Shown piece by piece: positions 1-10,626 of a stretch of DNA of 64,000 bases. Source of the DNA: Aegilops tauschii subsp. strangulata (taxonomy: Eukaryota; Streptophyta; Magnoliopsida; Poales; Poaceae); NCBI RefSeq assembly GCF_002575655.3, contig NC_053040.3, positions 152,831,148-152,895,147 on the forward strand. The letters are read 5' to 3'. Each line of letters opens with the position of its first letter. Within the stretch, counting starts at the first letter, position 1. The notes beneath the pieces are model-generated. The model made no database searches and was not told the origin of the DNA. It was given only the letters and a program-made list of their open reading frames with translations. Position numbers and translations under genes: made by a program.

Positions 1-755
1 GCAAGTCTCTTCAAATTATCGGTTTGGTTTGGCCTACTAGATTGATCTTTCTTGCAATGGGATAAGTGCTTAGCTTTGGGTTCAATCTTGCGGTGTCCTT
101 TCCCAGTGACAGCAGGGGCAGCAAGGCACGTATTGTATTGTTGCCATCGAGGATAAAAAGATGGGGTTTACATCATATTGCATGAGTTTATCCCTCTACA
201 TCATGTCATCTTGCTGAAAGCATTACTCTGTTCTTATGAACTTAATACTCTAGATGCATGCTGGATAGCGGTCGATGTGTGGAGTAATAGTAGTAGATGC
301 AGAATCGTTTCGGTCTACTTGTCGCGGACGTGATGCCTATATACATGATCATACCTAGATATTCTCATAACTATCCTCAATTCTATCAATTGCTCGACAG
401 TAATTCGTTTACCCATCGTAATACTTATGCTATCTTGAGAGAAGCCACTAGTGAAACCTATGGCCCCCGGGTCTATTTTCCATCATATTCATGTACCAAC
501 ACTTAGCTATTTCTATTGCCATTTATTTTACTTTGCTTTCTTTACTTTTACTCTTTATCATAAAAATACCAAAAATATTATCTTACCATCTCTATTAGAT
601 CTCACTCTCGTAAGTGATCGTGAAGGGATTGACAACCCCTTTATCGCGTTGGTTGATACCTTGGATCTCAAAAACTGAGGGAAATACTTACGCTACTTTA
701 CTGCATCACCCTTTCCTCTTCAAGGGAAAACCAACGCAGTGCTCAAGAGGTAGCA
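1..755 (+). mobile_element. Gypsy-type LTR fragment, right end
   Basis: This stretch resembles a very common Triticeae Gypsy LTR and untranslated leader that I recognise by its text, but whose family I cannot name safely. It ends in CA at 755, and coding sequence of the E0 antisense gene starts at once after it. Short open frames inside show no domain. The left end and target duplication lie outside the window, so I cannot say whether this is a complete insertion or a truncated one. It appears to have removed or displaced the 5' end of the E0 gene. Confidence 0.5.
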
Positions 756-1096
756 GTGCTGCGGATGCAGCACGCCTATTTCCCCTCGACGGTCGATGCG
801 GTCCATCTTAGGGACTACATCAAGCCCCTGTGGGGGAAGAAGATGACGGGGCACCCTGCCACGCACATCATCCCTGCTGATTTCGCCAAGGCCGGCCCAA
901 ATCAGTACCCCTTCTTCATCGATTACTTTTCTTGCAGGCTCTGCCCCCCTTTCTTTGATTTCTTCAACGACATCATGCACACCTACGGCTTTCACCTCCT
1001 TGACTTTACGCCGAATGCCGTCGCGTGCATGGCCTTCTTCGCCCATCTCCGCGAGGGCTCTGCCGGAGTGCTCCCCAGCACGGCGCTCTTCCGCCA
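756..1096 (+). pseudogene. E0 antisense gene, fragment 1 (gypsy-type transposon domain)
   Basis: The frame from 756 encodes the N-terminal half of a putative gypsy-type transposon domain (PF04195, Transposase_28). It aligns by eye with the E1a gene: both have a stretch ending in YPFFID or VPIFID, followed by a P-P-F-F/S motif, HLLDFTP or HMLHLDP, and a conserved ALFRH or ALLRH. The frame is broken at 1096 by E1 and resumes at 25844 in register (RHYFYPRIQPGD). The true start codon is missing because an LTR ends at 755. The gene runs opposite to the E0 transcript. The function of this domain is not known. Confidence 0.7.
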
Positions 1097-2274
1097 TGTT
1101 GTGCAAAGACACCTATGGGGTCACTAGGATCCCTTCTACAGTCGGCGGGCGCGAGGTTGTGCAAAGAGCGGGTCTGACAGGAAGCACACGGGTCGTTTAC
1201 CCAGGTTTGGGCCGCGAAGATGCGTAATACCCTAGTCCTGCTTTGGTGGATGTATCGAGTGTTCTTGTGTTCTTGAGCTAGCTACGGGGTGTAACTTGCC
1301 CAAAAGAGCCGAATCCCTCTCCTGGTCGCCTCGGGCCTCCTTTTATAAGCAAAAGGGGTTGCCACAGTGGCACACATGAGGTGGAAAGGTCTATATTTGA
1401 TAAGCCTATCCTTTGGAAGCGTAGGACAAATGCATTTAATGTGCTGCCGACGTGCCCCCTTGCTTTATCGGGGACTGCAAGGAAGCACATCCCAGCTGTC
1501 GCCGCCTCGCCTGGCCTTGACACGCATCCGAGCTGACGAGCCGTCGCGGCGCCACGTTGGCTGGCTGCTGGGCTGGCGTGGTGGTGGAGGCTTCACGAAG
1601 GGTTGCATGCCACCACGCAGGTGCTTGCTGAGTCGGTGTAGAGGCCGCCCGTCGCCACGCAGGTGCCTGCCCAGCTGGTTGAGCTAGCAGCTACTTGGCG
1701 ACGGCGGTGGAGTCTTGGCTGGTGCGGGCCTGGCAGTGGCCCCGCTGATGCCCCCGGCGAGGGTCTTGCCGAGGGCCCGGCAAGGGTCTTGCCGTGGCGT
1801 TGCAGTCATCCCCGGCAAGGCGCTTGCCGGGGGTCTTGTGGATTTCCTCGCCCAGGATCCCGCCGAGGGTCGCCGTCTTCTGGTCCTCATCTGATTTCAC
1901 ATGTTTATGATCTTGACGAAAATCTGCATGCCACCACAGAGGCGCCTCCCGAGCGTTGGTTCCAATGTAGTTGGTTGGGTTGGAACCCGTGGGCTCAAGG
2001 GTGGCTTGCTCCGCTGGCATCGGGCAGGCTGCCCCGGCAAGGCTCTTGCCGGGGCTGCGGAGGCCGCCTCGGTAAGGATCTTGCCGAGGGAGCCTACCTT
2101 GCCCTCTTGCCCTCCTGTGTTTCTAGTCTTGGCATTGCCTTGGTTGTCTTGTGCTTTGGCTTCTCTCCGGCTTCCCTCCTCTGCCCTGCTAAGTGTGGCC
2201 GTGGCACGTGGCTCTGACTGCCCGTGCATAAGTAAAGGGGTCAAAAGGAGAGGCCCTACTTTTGTACACCCACA
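1097..2274 (-). repeat. E1 3' LTR
   Basis: This is homologous over its full length to 24658-25838. On the minus strand it begins TGTGGGTGTAC where the other copy has TGTCGGTGTAC. The opposite edge (1097-1110) is more altered than in the partner. A TATAAAAGG-type box lies on the minus strand at 1339-1347. The U3 part (about 1735-2100) carries several CGGCAAG/CTTGCCG inverted repeats. Confidence 0.85.
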
Positions 2275-2786
2275 GGAGCCCTCGGGTCTGGGCCACACAT
2301 AAGCGCGACGCGTTGTTGGGCCAGGCCCAGAATGGTGCGCGGGCAGGTGGGGCGGATTTTCACCGTAGTAACTGTTTCGTCCGCTGTGCTTCCCCACGAC
2401 CTGCGTTGAACGCGTGACATGGAGGGTCGTGTGTGACGTGGGGGTCATGCGTGGGGCGGTTCCCGCATGCATGCGTCACATCGTGGTAAAGAGGCAGCTC
2501 GCGCCTTCCCCATAAAAAGAGGGAGGCGCGGAGGCGCGACTCATTTACTGAGTGGACTCAGGTTGCGTTCTTCAAGGCGCCCACGCCCCACGATCACGGG
2601 GCGGGGAACGGTCGCCTCACCCGTCCTCTCGATCCTGCTCGCTCGCCAGCGCCCTCCATGCAGGTGGCAGGCGGTGGAGGCGGGAAACCGGGCCGTCGCT
2701 GATTGGGGCAGCGGGTCGGTCCTGATTCCCTACGCCTCCGATGGCTGGATTGGCTGAGTGGGGCGGCCGAGCCTCGACCCCGCCCC

Positions 2787-2795
2787 TTTATAAGG
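2787..2795 (+). promoter_or_regulatory. TATA box (TTTATAAGG) for the antisense B3-like gene
   Basis: A TTTATAAGG core lies about 80 bp upstream of the ATG at 2870, inside E1 but on the opposite strand. The same CCTTTATAAGG core occurs 115-119 bp upstream of the antisense gene start in E2 and E3. This supports it as a promoter, though no transcript is shown. Confidence 0.55.
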
Positions 2796-2869
2796 AGGGG
2801 GAGGGGATGTCATCCCACATTCTCTCAGCATCCATCTTCTTCCACCTTTGCTCCTTTCTTCCACCCGCC

Positions 2870-3499
2870 ATGGCGAGAGGGGGTGATGGGTCTTCGACGG
2901 TGGCGGGGAGGGTCGCCGCTCGACAACGCGTTCCCCCTTCCCAAGAGCCCGCGGCGGCTGAGCCGGCTACAAGAGGAAGGGGGAGGGGGCGAGGCCGAGG
3001 TCGCCATGGCACTCGGGGAAGAGGGGGACAAGGCGGCGCAATGGGCGTGCCTCCGCCGTCGATGCCCCCCGCGATGGAGGGCCACGTCGGGGACCAGCCC
3101 CGCGAGTTCTTCATCAGGCTGCACCGGCCACCGCGGCATCGTCTCCGCCTCCCCACCCCATTTGCTCGGGAGATGGAGCTCGATCCGCCCCAGACCCTCA
3201 GGCTGCACATGAGGGGCTGCGGGAACGGCGGCACGCGGGTCGACGTCGACTTCCGTCACGGATGGAAGACGTTTGCTCACGTCCACAGCCTGACGGCGGG
3301 GCTCGTCCTCTACTTCAAGTTAATGGAGGGCGGCCTGCTCTCCGTCAAGGTCTTTGGAGATCTTGGAACTCGCCTAAAGTGTTGCGTGGAGAGCTCCTCC
3401 GGCGATGAAGATTCCTCCTCGAGCGGGAGTGACGAGGAGGACAGCGACAGCGACAACGAGGGAGTCGAGCGGCGGGATGCCGACCCCGACTCCGACTGA
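2870..3499 (+). CDS. B3-like DNA-binding protein, antisense passenger gene of E1
   Basis: An open frame of 209 codons starts at ATG 2870, the first ATG below the TATA box; the frame is open further upstream, but that part looks like leader. Residues ~30-60 are an R-G-rich low-complexity stretch resembling an RGG or nuclear-targeting segment. Residues ~75-165 resemble a plant B3 DNA-binding domain: REFFIRL, then LRLPTPFARE, then a GWKTFAHVHSL motif followed by hydrophobic strands ending LLSVKVFG. The middle strand region between VDVDF and GWKTF looks short, suggesting a small in-frame deletion. The C-terminus is Ser/Asp/Glu-rich and acidic. The gene has no frameshift or early stop. It lies antisense to E1 between integrase and the 3' LTR. 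A role in transcriptional control is inference only. Confidence 0.6.
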   Translation: MARGGDGSSTVAGRVAARQRVPPSQEPAAAEPATRGRGRGRGRGRHGTRGRGGQGGAMGVPPPSMPPAMEGHVGDQPREFFIRLHRPPRHRLRLPTPFAREMELDPPQTLRLHMRGCGNGGTRVDVDFRHGWKTFAHVHSLTAGLVLYFKLMEGGLLSVKVFGDLGTRLKCCVESSSGDEDSSSSGSDEEDSDSDNEGVERRDADPDSD

Positions 3500-4660
3500 C
3501 CGCGCCGCCCCCTCCCTCGGCCACGCACCCTGTAGAGGGCCTTCCTCACCAGGCTCTCCATCGGGGCGCTCCCGATCGTCTCCTTGGGCGGCTGGCGTAG
3601 GAGGGTCGGAGAAGGCGAAGAAGGCAGGTGGCAGCCGTCAAGTCGGAGTACGCGGGCATCGACGCCTTCGTCGCGTATTGCCGGCCCGCTACCTCGTATT
3701 CCAGCTCCTTTCCCAGCACCAAGATGTTCTCTTGGCGCCTTTTGCTCCTCGTACCTTTCCTAGGCGCTCTTTTTGCCCTCCTGCTGTCTTGTTCCACCTT
3801 CTGAGGAGAGGGACAAGAAAGGGATTACGGGCACCTTATCTCTTTTTAGTTTGTAAGCCTGGGGGCACTTGTTAATTTGAAGACTTGTAATCCCCTTGCT
3901 CATGTTTTTAATTCCGTATGAACTGTACCTGTATGGGATGTTTTTAATGAAAAAGGGTGTCTGTCGGGTTCTTTGTGCGTGAGCGAGGCCCATGCCAAGG
4001 AACGAATCCTTGCTATTTTTAGGATAAACATTGTCGCCTGGCAACAGGCCTTGCCGTCCCCTAGCTTCAGTCGACCATTCTCACGCTTTTGGCGGAGGCA
4101 GGGCGAAGTAGAGTTAGGCCCCTCGTTCATTTCCTTGCCACCGCGTCTACGACCCGATTCTGTCCCAGAGACTTGGGTACAAGAAAAAGGGGGAGCACGG
4201 TGGTCTTGGAGTAAAATGAGGTTTCATTTGTCCCAGTTCCATACGGAAATGCACAACAGGGGATGAAGGACTTATCTGAATCTGCATCCCCCGGCAACCT
4301 TGGTTTGCCGTGGTTAGATTCTTGTGTCTTCAGCCCCCGGCAGTCCTGGCTTGTCGGGGCCGGAGGGCCGGTTCGTCCTCTTTCTCCCAAGCGGCTCAGT
4401 AGAAGTGTCCATGTGCCCTGCAAACCAAAGAGGATAGAAAGACGCATACTCGACCTCTAGGCTAGGGGTTAGTCGCCGCTAAGCACTATCAACCCTAACC
4501 GAGGGAGAGACTTAACCTAGCATGCATGCGAAAACTTAGGGCGCCGGCGCTTCGTTTATTTATGCTCAGGGTCTACGCCTGGCTTTGTACAGAGGGTTAC
4601 ATGCCTTGCCGGCAAAGCTTGTACAAAAGGTGGCTTGCCGGGAGGCCCGGCAACCGCGCC
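3500..4660. other. E1 region between B3-like gene and integrase end; no gene seen
   Basis: This 1.2 kb stretch holds the 3' flank of the plus-strand B3-like gene and the 3' flank of the minus-strand pol remnant, so the two converge here. Short frames show no recognisable domain. It contains several GCCGG/CCGGCAA repeats like those in the E1 LTR. I could not place a polyadenylation signal with confidence. Confidence 0.5.
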
Positions 4661-5712
4661 TTATGGGTAAAACTTGAGAAGATGTTCGATGTTCCAGGAG
4701 TTGCTCATTGGAACAGCATCTTCGGTCACAGGCGGACTGCGCCAGGACTGGTGACTCGTATTACCCAATAAGGGCCTTCCCACTTTGGCGTCAACTTGTT
4801 GGAATTCTTGGCCGACTGAACGCGCAACAAGGTCGCCTTCCTCAAAGCTTCGGGCATGAACCTTGCGGCTATGGTAGCGGCGCAAGGCTTGCTGGTAGCG
4901 TGCTGCTCTCATAGCCGCCCGAAGACGATCTTCCTCAAGGAGCGTCGCATCATCTTGCCGCAATTGCTCTTGCTCAAGCTCGTCATAAGAGAGCACTCGA
5001 GGTGACCCGTATGTGAGTTTCGTGGGGAGAACTGCTGGTATAGGGTGTCTGGCCGGTGGCTCGATTTGGCGTCGTTCTGATCGACCAAAGAACCGCCGGC
5101 AACTCATCAATCCAGCACCTTCCACTCTTGTGCAGCCTGTCAAAAGTCTTTGTCCTCAGGCCTCGCAACACTTCAACATTTGCCCTCTCTGCCTGACCGT
5201 TGCTCCGTGGATGTGCCACGGAAGTGAAACAGACCTTTCTGCCGAGGTCTTGGATGTATTGCATAAAGGTGTGGCTTGTGAACTGCGTGCCATTGTCGGT
5301 GATGACTCTGTTTGGCACACCAAAACGGCACGCTAGCCCCTTGAAGAACTTGACGGCTGACTGTGCTGTCACCTTCCTCGCTGCTTCCACCTCCGGCCAC
5401 TTTGTGAACTTGTCGATCGCAACGTACAAGTACTCAAAGCCCCCAACAGCGCGGGGGAAAGGGCCCAGGTTGTCGAGCCCCTAGACCGAGAATGGCCAGG
5501 AAAGAGGAATTGTTTGAAGGGCTTGAGCAGGTTGATGAAGCTTCTTCGAATGGAACTGACGCGCTTCACACTTGGTTACTAGTGCCGTTGCATCCTGGAG
5601 GGCAGTGGGCCAGAAGAAACCCTGCCGGAACGCCTTGCCGGCAAGGGCCCTCGATCCCACGTGGGAGCCACATATGCCTCCGTGTATCTCCGCCAACAGC
5701 TCCAGTCCTTCC
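4661..5712 (-). pseudogene. pol: E1 integrase (catalytic core and C-terminus)
   Basis: Reading on the minus strand, 5696-5482 encodes the zinc-binding N-terminal part of a Ty3/Gypsy integrase, ending at a TAG (5481-5483) where a Trp is usual. From 5429 the core shows the three acidic sites: AIDKFTKWPEVE, ITDNGTQFTS, and NGQAERANVEVL. The frame 5143-4661 encodes a basic C-terminal segment with a YELEQ-like stretch and RRYHSRKVHARSFEEGDLV, typical of the end of Gypsy integrases. The gene is broken by the TAG, by frame changes, and by insertion of E1a at 5712/22086. The core may be one of the better-preserved parts of E1, but the protein cannot be made intact. Confidence 0.82.
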
Positions 5713-6606
5713 TGTCGGCGTTCTGGGAACGGGGGTCCCCAGACTTGCCTGCCTGCGGCCCACGGCGTGGCTAAGCCAGCAGGCCGTACGACCCATCTTC
5801 GTCAACAAGGCATCCAAGACCCTCGCGAGGGGCCAAGCCTCGCGAAGCGGACGACGCAAGACGTCCTCAGGAGTGGCCTAGTCAGGCAGGCTCACGAGGA
5901 GCGGAGATATCAAGGCGGGGCAAACCTCATGAGGCTCTCGTGACGTGAGCCGTGACGATCGGCGCCAGGCGGGCGCCAGCGCACGCAGCGTCCTCGTTTC
6001 CTCTTTGGTGCTAAGGAAGCAGGCGCAGGCAAGGAGTACCGAGGCATCAGGCAAAGGTTGCTATATCGGTGGAACGAGACCAAGACCAGGAGGACGGCAA
6101 GACGGAGGTCATTGTGGAGCCCAAGACGGCGTCACCACCAAAGCCTTTCGCAGGCGAAGACCACTTTTGTCGGGATAGCTTGTACTAGCTGTCCCCCTTC
6201 AAATTTGCCCGCCGTTGTTGGCTCCCTTCCCGCTCAATATTTGGGAAGAGGACCAGGGCCTATATAAGTAGAGCTAGCCACCACCGTAGGGGGCAACTGA
6301 TTCAGATCACTCTCACCCACACAAGTTAGCCAAGCACAAGAACACCTCAACCTCAGGAGGCTGTTCTTCCCCCTGTACTGTTCATCATCTGCCCAAGAGG
6401 CAATCCACCATCACCACACTGGAGTAGGGTATTACACCACAACGGTGGCCCGAACCAGCATAAATCTCGTGTCTTTCTGTGTTGCGAGTTCATCGAGTTC
6501 GTCCGCGAGATCTTAGCGAGCTAGGGCATAGATCGGTAGGAGGGAAAGACTTCGCGCGCACCCCAGTGTTCGAACCTTAAGGGTTTGCCGAAGCCCACAT
6601 CCGACA
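5713..6606 (+). repeat. E1a 5' LTR
   Basis: This 894-bp terminal repeat is paired with 21194-22085. A TATATAAG box lies at 6261-6268, with the likely transcription start shortly after it. Confidence 0.9.
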
Positions 6607-6608
6607 TT

Positions 6609-6626
6609 TGGCGCGCCAGGTAGGGG
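6609..6626 (+). other. E1a primer-binding site
   Basis: TGGCGCGCCAGGTAGGGG starts three bases after the LTR end. E0 has the identical 18 bases and E1 a two-base variant, so these families share the primer type. I did not assign the tRNA. Confidence 0.75.
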
Positions 6627-6678
6627 TGCGCCGGAGCTTCTTCTCCGCCAATCGACTTGCCGACGCTCTGCGGCCACG

Positions 6679-7674
6679 ATGTCCGACGACCCAAGAGCTG
6701 ACTCCGACCGCTGGGCAGCCTGGCCAGCCCGGTCGGCGCCGCCCGCGCATGAAGACCTCAACCCCGTGCTCCAGGCGGCACGAGCGCCGTCCAATCCTGC
6801 GGGGCGCGGGCGATGTGGCCAGGCGTCGTCTACCCTCACTCCACGGCAAGTGCGAGCCGCTGCCAGAGCAGCAAGCCACGCCGCAGCGACGGCGCCGCAC
6901 TCGCGGCGGGAACAGGCAAACATGCCGGCAGCACTCACCGTGGCAAGGGAGCTGCTGCGGTGCCGGCTGATGGAGAGCGGCCGGGACACACTGCTGGAAC
7001 GCGTTGCCGGGCTGCTGGACACGGCGGCCTCGGGAGCGCTGCCTTTCTGTCATCAGCTCCCTCCTCGGGCTGCTACAGGGATTCACGGCGGGCCACGCCG
7101 CCACCACGCGCCGTCAGGTGCGCTAGGGGGCTTCGTCAACACCAGCATGGCCGGCGGCGCCGAGGGCTCTGCCGCCCCCATACCGCCCGCAACAAGCATG
7201 AGCACAAGCGTCGGCTCCCATGGCCCAAGTGGGATGCCGCGCTATCACCCTCGGGATGCCGCCCTGGGCCGGGCAACATGGAGTGTGGGGCACTACGGCG
7301 AGGTGTTCAGGGTAACAGCCCCGGAAGCCTACGTGCCCCACATGATGGACCAGGAGTACACACCGGAGGACGACCCCGGCTCGTTCGTTGGAGAAGATTG
7401 GGAAGAAGGGACGCTAGGAGTCGAAGCCTTCCAGGAGCCGCCGGGGAACCACCACGACCGCGTGTGCGACGACCACTACAGGGTACCCCGAATCCCTCAG
7501 GAGCAAGCTCACGCTAACCATGAGTCGCAGGAGGAACAGATCACCGCAACGGCCGGCGGCCCCAGCTCGACGGCCTCCCTGCCGGCAGGAGGGTCGCGTT
7601 GGGGGCTGCAGGAGAGGGGCCGGGAGCCAGGCCCCTCCCCACGGCGCACGAAGCCAGGGGACACCCGGAGGTAG
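6679..7674 (+). CDS. gag: E1a gag N-terminal fragment
   Basis: An open frame of 331 codons starts at ATG 6679, about 50 bp after the PBS, as expected for gag. The protein is Ala/Arg/Pro-rich at the start. It contains a segment around residues 85-115 (ARELLRCRLMESGRDTLLER) resembling the N-terminal helical region of Gypsy gag proteins, and an acidic tract near residues 225-260. The core gag domain and zinc knuckle seen in E1 are not present, so this is probably a truncated gag kept for packaging signals or leader function. No frameshift lies inside it. Identification rests on position and weak similarity. Confidence 0.5.
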   Translation: MSDDPRADSDRWAAWPARSAPPAHEDLNPVLQAARAPSNPAGRGRCGQASSTLTPRQVRAAARAASHAAATAPHSRREQANMPAALTVARELLRCRLMESGRDTLLERVAGLLDTAASGALPFCHQLPPRAATGIHGGPRRHHAPSGALGGFVNTSMAGGAEGSAAPIPPATSMSTSVGSHGPSGMPRYHPRDAALGRATWSVGHYGEVFRVTAPEAYVPHMMDQEYTPEDDPGSFVGEDWEEGTLGVEAFQEPPGNHHDRVCDDHYRVPRIPQEQAHANHESQEEQITATAGGPSSTASLPAGGSRWGLQERGREPGPSPRRTKPGDTRR

Positions 7675-8572
7675 ACCCTCTACCGGGGAGGCTTCGACGA
7701 CCCTTCCCTCGACAGAGGACCTGTGGTCGCCGAGGGCACCGCTGGCGTCCCCTTTCCCTCTTTTTTGTCATCCTGGTAACCGGTCGGCTCAAAGGAGGTC
7801 AAGGGTGGCACAAGGCGGGGCCCTCGTCTGGCGATATGAAGCAAGGCCGGTACCTGTGAAGAAGGCCCAGTGCCTGTGAAGCTCGCCGCCCGTGACACTC
7901 TCACGTAATAATGAGTTGGGGTTGTACACGCCCCGGAGTCTCAGGAGCGCCGGCCTCAGGCCCTGGGGCTCCCTCCCACGCCTAGTGGAAGCACTTAGCT
8001 CCGCGCTGGTGAGAAGACTTGAAGACCGGAAGACTAGACTAGGTGCCGGACGTGGCCTTTTGCTTTGGATCTCTCTTTTTGTAGCTTTGCTTTCTGGATC
8101 TGGATTTAAGTTGAAGCCAAATTTTTATTGATGCGCGCAGGGGGTGCCTTTTCTCGTTCGAGCAATTTCTTGCCTTCTGGATCTCGTTTTGTCTAGGACT
8201 CATGTCCGTCGCCTTCCCCTCACGAGCTCCTCGCGAGCTGGACCGCACGAAGCGCACAGCGGGCGTCAGCGCTGCGGCTCGTGTTCACCTCTTGTGGGGC
8301 CCCTTCAGATGGGGCGATAAGCTCTGCAGGATTCTCAGAAACTCGTCGCTTCACGACCCAGTTCGAAGCTAGCGCTGACTAAGGTAAACCATGCCGGCAA
8401 ACTCGCCCCTGGATTCACGATTTCACGAGGACACATACTCACATCGCATAGGAAAAGGAAAAACTGCAATTTGCTTACATGAGGGGCTCCCCCTCTCAAA
8501 ATGCTCTTACAAGTCTTCCAAGGGCCACACCCGAGTTTTGTGTGCAGGATGAAACAACAGGAGAGCATGGGA
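7675..8572. other. E1a internal region without a recognised gene
   Basis: This stretch lies between the gag fragment (plus) and the stop codon of the antisense gene (minus), so it holds both 3' ends. No domain, splice signal or repeat was identified. It probably marks where the missing gag core and pol were lost. Confidence 0.5.
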
Positions 8573-10626
8573 TCAGCCAGAAATGTCACTCGCTACATCA
8601 CCCATGGACGCGTCACTCGCGTCGTCATCGTCCTCGTCGGCATCGTCGCCGCCGTCGGCGACGCCCCCATCGCCGTCGTCAACCACGCCGCCTTCGTCGG
8701 CGACGACCACCACCGCGTCATCCTCCGAAGAAGCGAAGGCCCTAACCAACGCGTCCACATTGTCCTCAACCCAGTGCGTCAGGTCGCCCCGGACGGCTGT
8801 GGGTACGGGGGCAATGGCGGCGTCGGAATCAAAGTTGGGGTCGGCATTCAGAAGGTGGCTGAAGACACGGGCGAAAGCGCGCTCAAGCAGGCCACGGCCC
8901 CTTTCCTCCACAAGCTGGCGAGCTCTGGTAGATCGAGCCTCCAGGCGCGTCACCACCTCAGTGAAGAACGTCAGATGGCTGGCATAGTCATTCGAGTGAG
9001 GGGCCGGTGCATCCTCATCGCAAATATGGCCCAGGGCGGTATTGGCCCTGTTCCGGAGATCCTGAAGCATAGGGGCGTGCACGCGCTCCAGCGTTCGTCA
9101 TTGGAGCACTTCCTCCGTGTTTTGCCATGCGACGGCCTCAGCGTCATCAACCTGCCTCCGAAGGGAAAGCAGCTCGGCGCGGGCGGAGGCCAAGTCCGCC
9201 TGCACCGTAACCAGGGCACCGGCCGTGGCTTCTGCACGCCTCTCAGCCTTATCCAACCTAGGCCTGAGGGCAGCGGCCCTGCCCGCATCCTCCGTACCCG
9301 CGAGCTTCAGCTTCAGGTCATACCTACCCTCCAGGTCTGCGCGAACCTCGACCACCCGGCGCTCGACCTCTTCCTCAACTCTGGCCTCGCGAGCTCCGAC
9401 GGCATCTTCTGCTTGGGCAACTTGACGCTCCCTCATCTCCAGTCGCTCGAGCACGAGGCTGCGCTCCATGGCTTCCAGGGCCAGCGCCTCCTCGCGCTTC
9501 CAGACCTCCTCTTCCTCCGCGGGCGTCCCCCTCAGCGATGCAAGAGCGGCCCTGCGCGCCTCCACCTGCTGCTCAAGAGACGCGCTCCAGGCCTGGAGCT
9601 CCCATGTGCGCTTCTCCGCAGCCTCGCGACGGCGGTCAGCCTCACTAGCCTCTTCCAAGGCCCGCGAGCGGGCTTCATAGGAAACCTTGAGGGACGCCTC
9701 GGCCTTCGCGTTCTCAAGGTCACGCTGATAGCGGCCGAGGTTGATGGCCACCCTCAGCTTGCGCCGCTCCTCCACCGGCCGGAGACCTTCAGCCTCAAGG
9801 CGCGAGTCGACACCCGCGAGCTCTTCACCAAGTCGACTCATCGCGCCCATTGCCTCCTGGAAGAGCTCGTGACAAACTACACTCTGCCTATGCTCGAGCT
9901 CGAACGCTCGGCCCACCTTGTCCTCCACCTCGAGGGCTGTGGGCGGGGCGCCAAGTGGCGCGCCACCTCCCGGCAGGGGGCTGGGGGATGACGTCGCGCC
10001 TGACGTCAGCCAGTCCTCGCGAGGAGCCCAAGCCGATCAGGGCTCGCTGCTTGAAGAGGAGCCGAAGATCGAAGCCAACCAACTATTGTCCATGAGCAAA
10101 GGAGGAGTCTTGGGCACGCCCGCCAAGCTCCACGCCAGACCGTGGGGGAGGGGTGGCCAAGCCGCGGGCTCAGCGTGCCACGAAGGCGGAGACGCTCCCC
10201 CAACCGACCATGCTCCAGGGGCGGCAGGAAGACCAGGAACGCTCAAGGCTGACGGGGGTGTTGATGAAGGAGGAGGCCGCTTCTTAGAAGGCGCAATAGC
10301 TTCAACGAAAGGAGCCCTGAAGGACAGACGTCAGGATAAGAAGACCACGCGCAAGAAGCCATGGTAATAAGATACTTACGCGTCAATGGTGATGTACTTT
10401 TGCTGCTTCAACGGCCCGAAGATATTGCTGCCGCTGGGGGATCCCTTCCTCTTATGGAGGTCCTCGAAATCCACACAAAGACGACCGAAGCGCTGGATGT
10501 GACGGCCAGTGCGTGGCGGGGCCGAAGAAGAGCTGAGAGGGATGGCTTCAGGGGTGCCCGGTTGCAGCGAACAGCCGAGCGCCATCTCACCACAACCTCC
10601 CGAGGCTCCTAGAGCCTTGGCCTCGG

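Noticed and set aside
8501..9991. A 496-codon plus-strand open frame
   Set aside because: It is the complement of exon 2 of the E1a antisense gene. The minus strand shows coiled-coil heptads, splice sites and frame agreement; the plus-strand frame has no domain.
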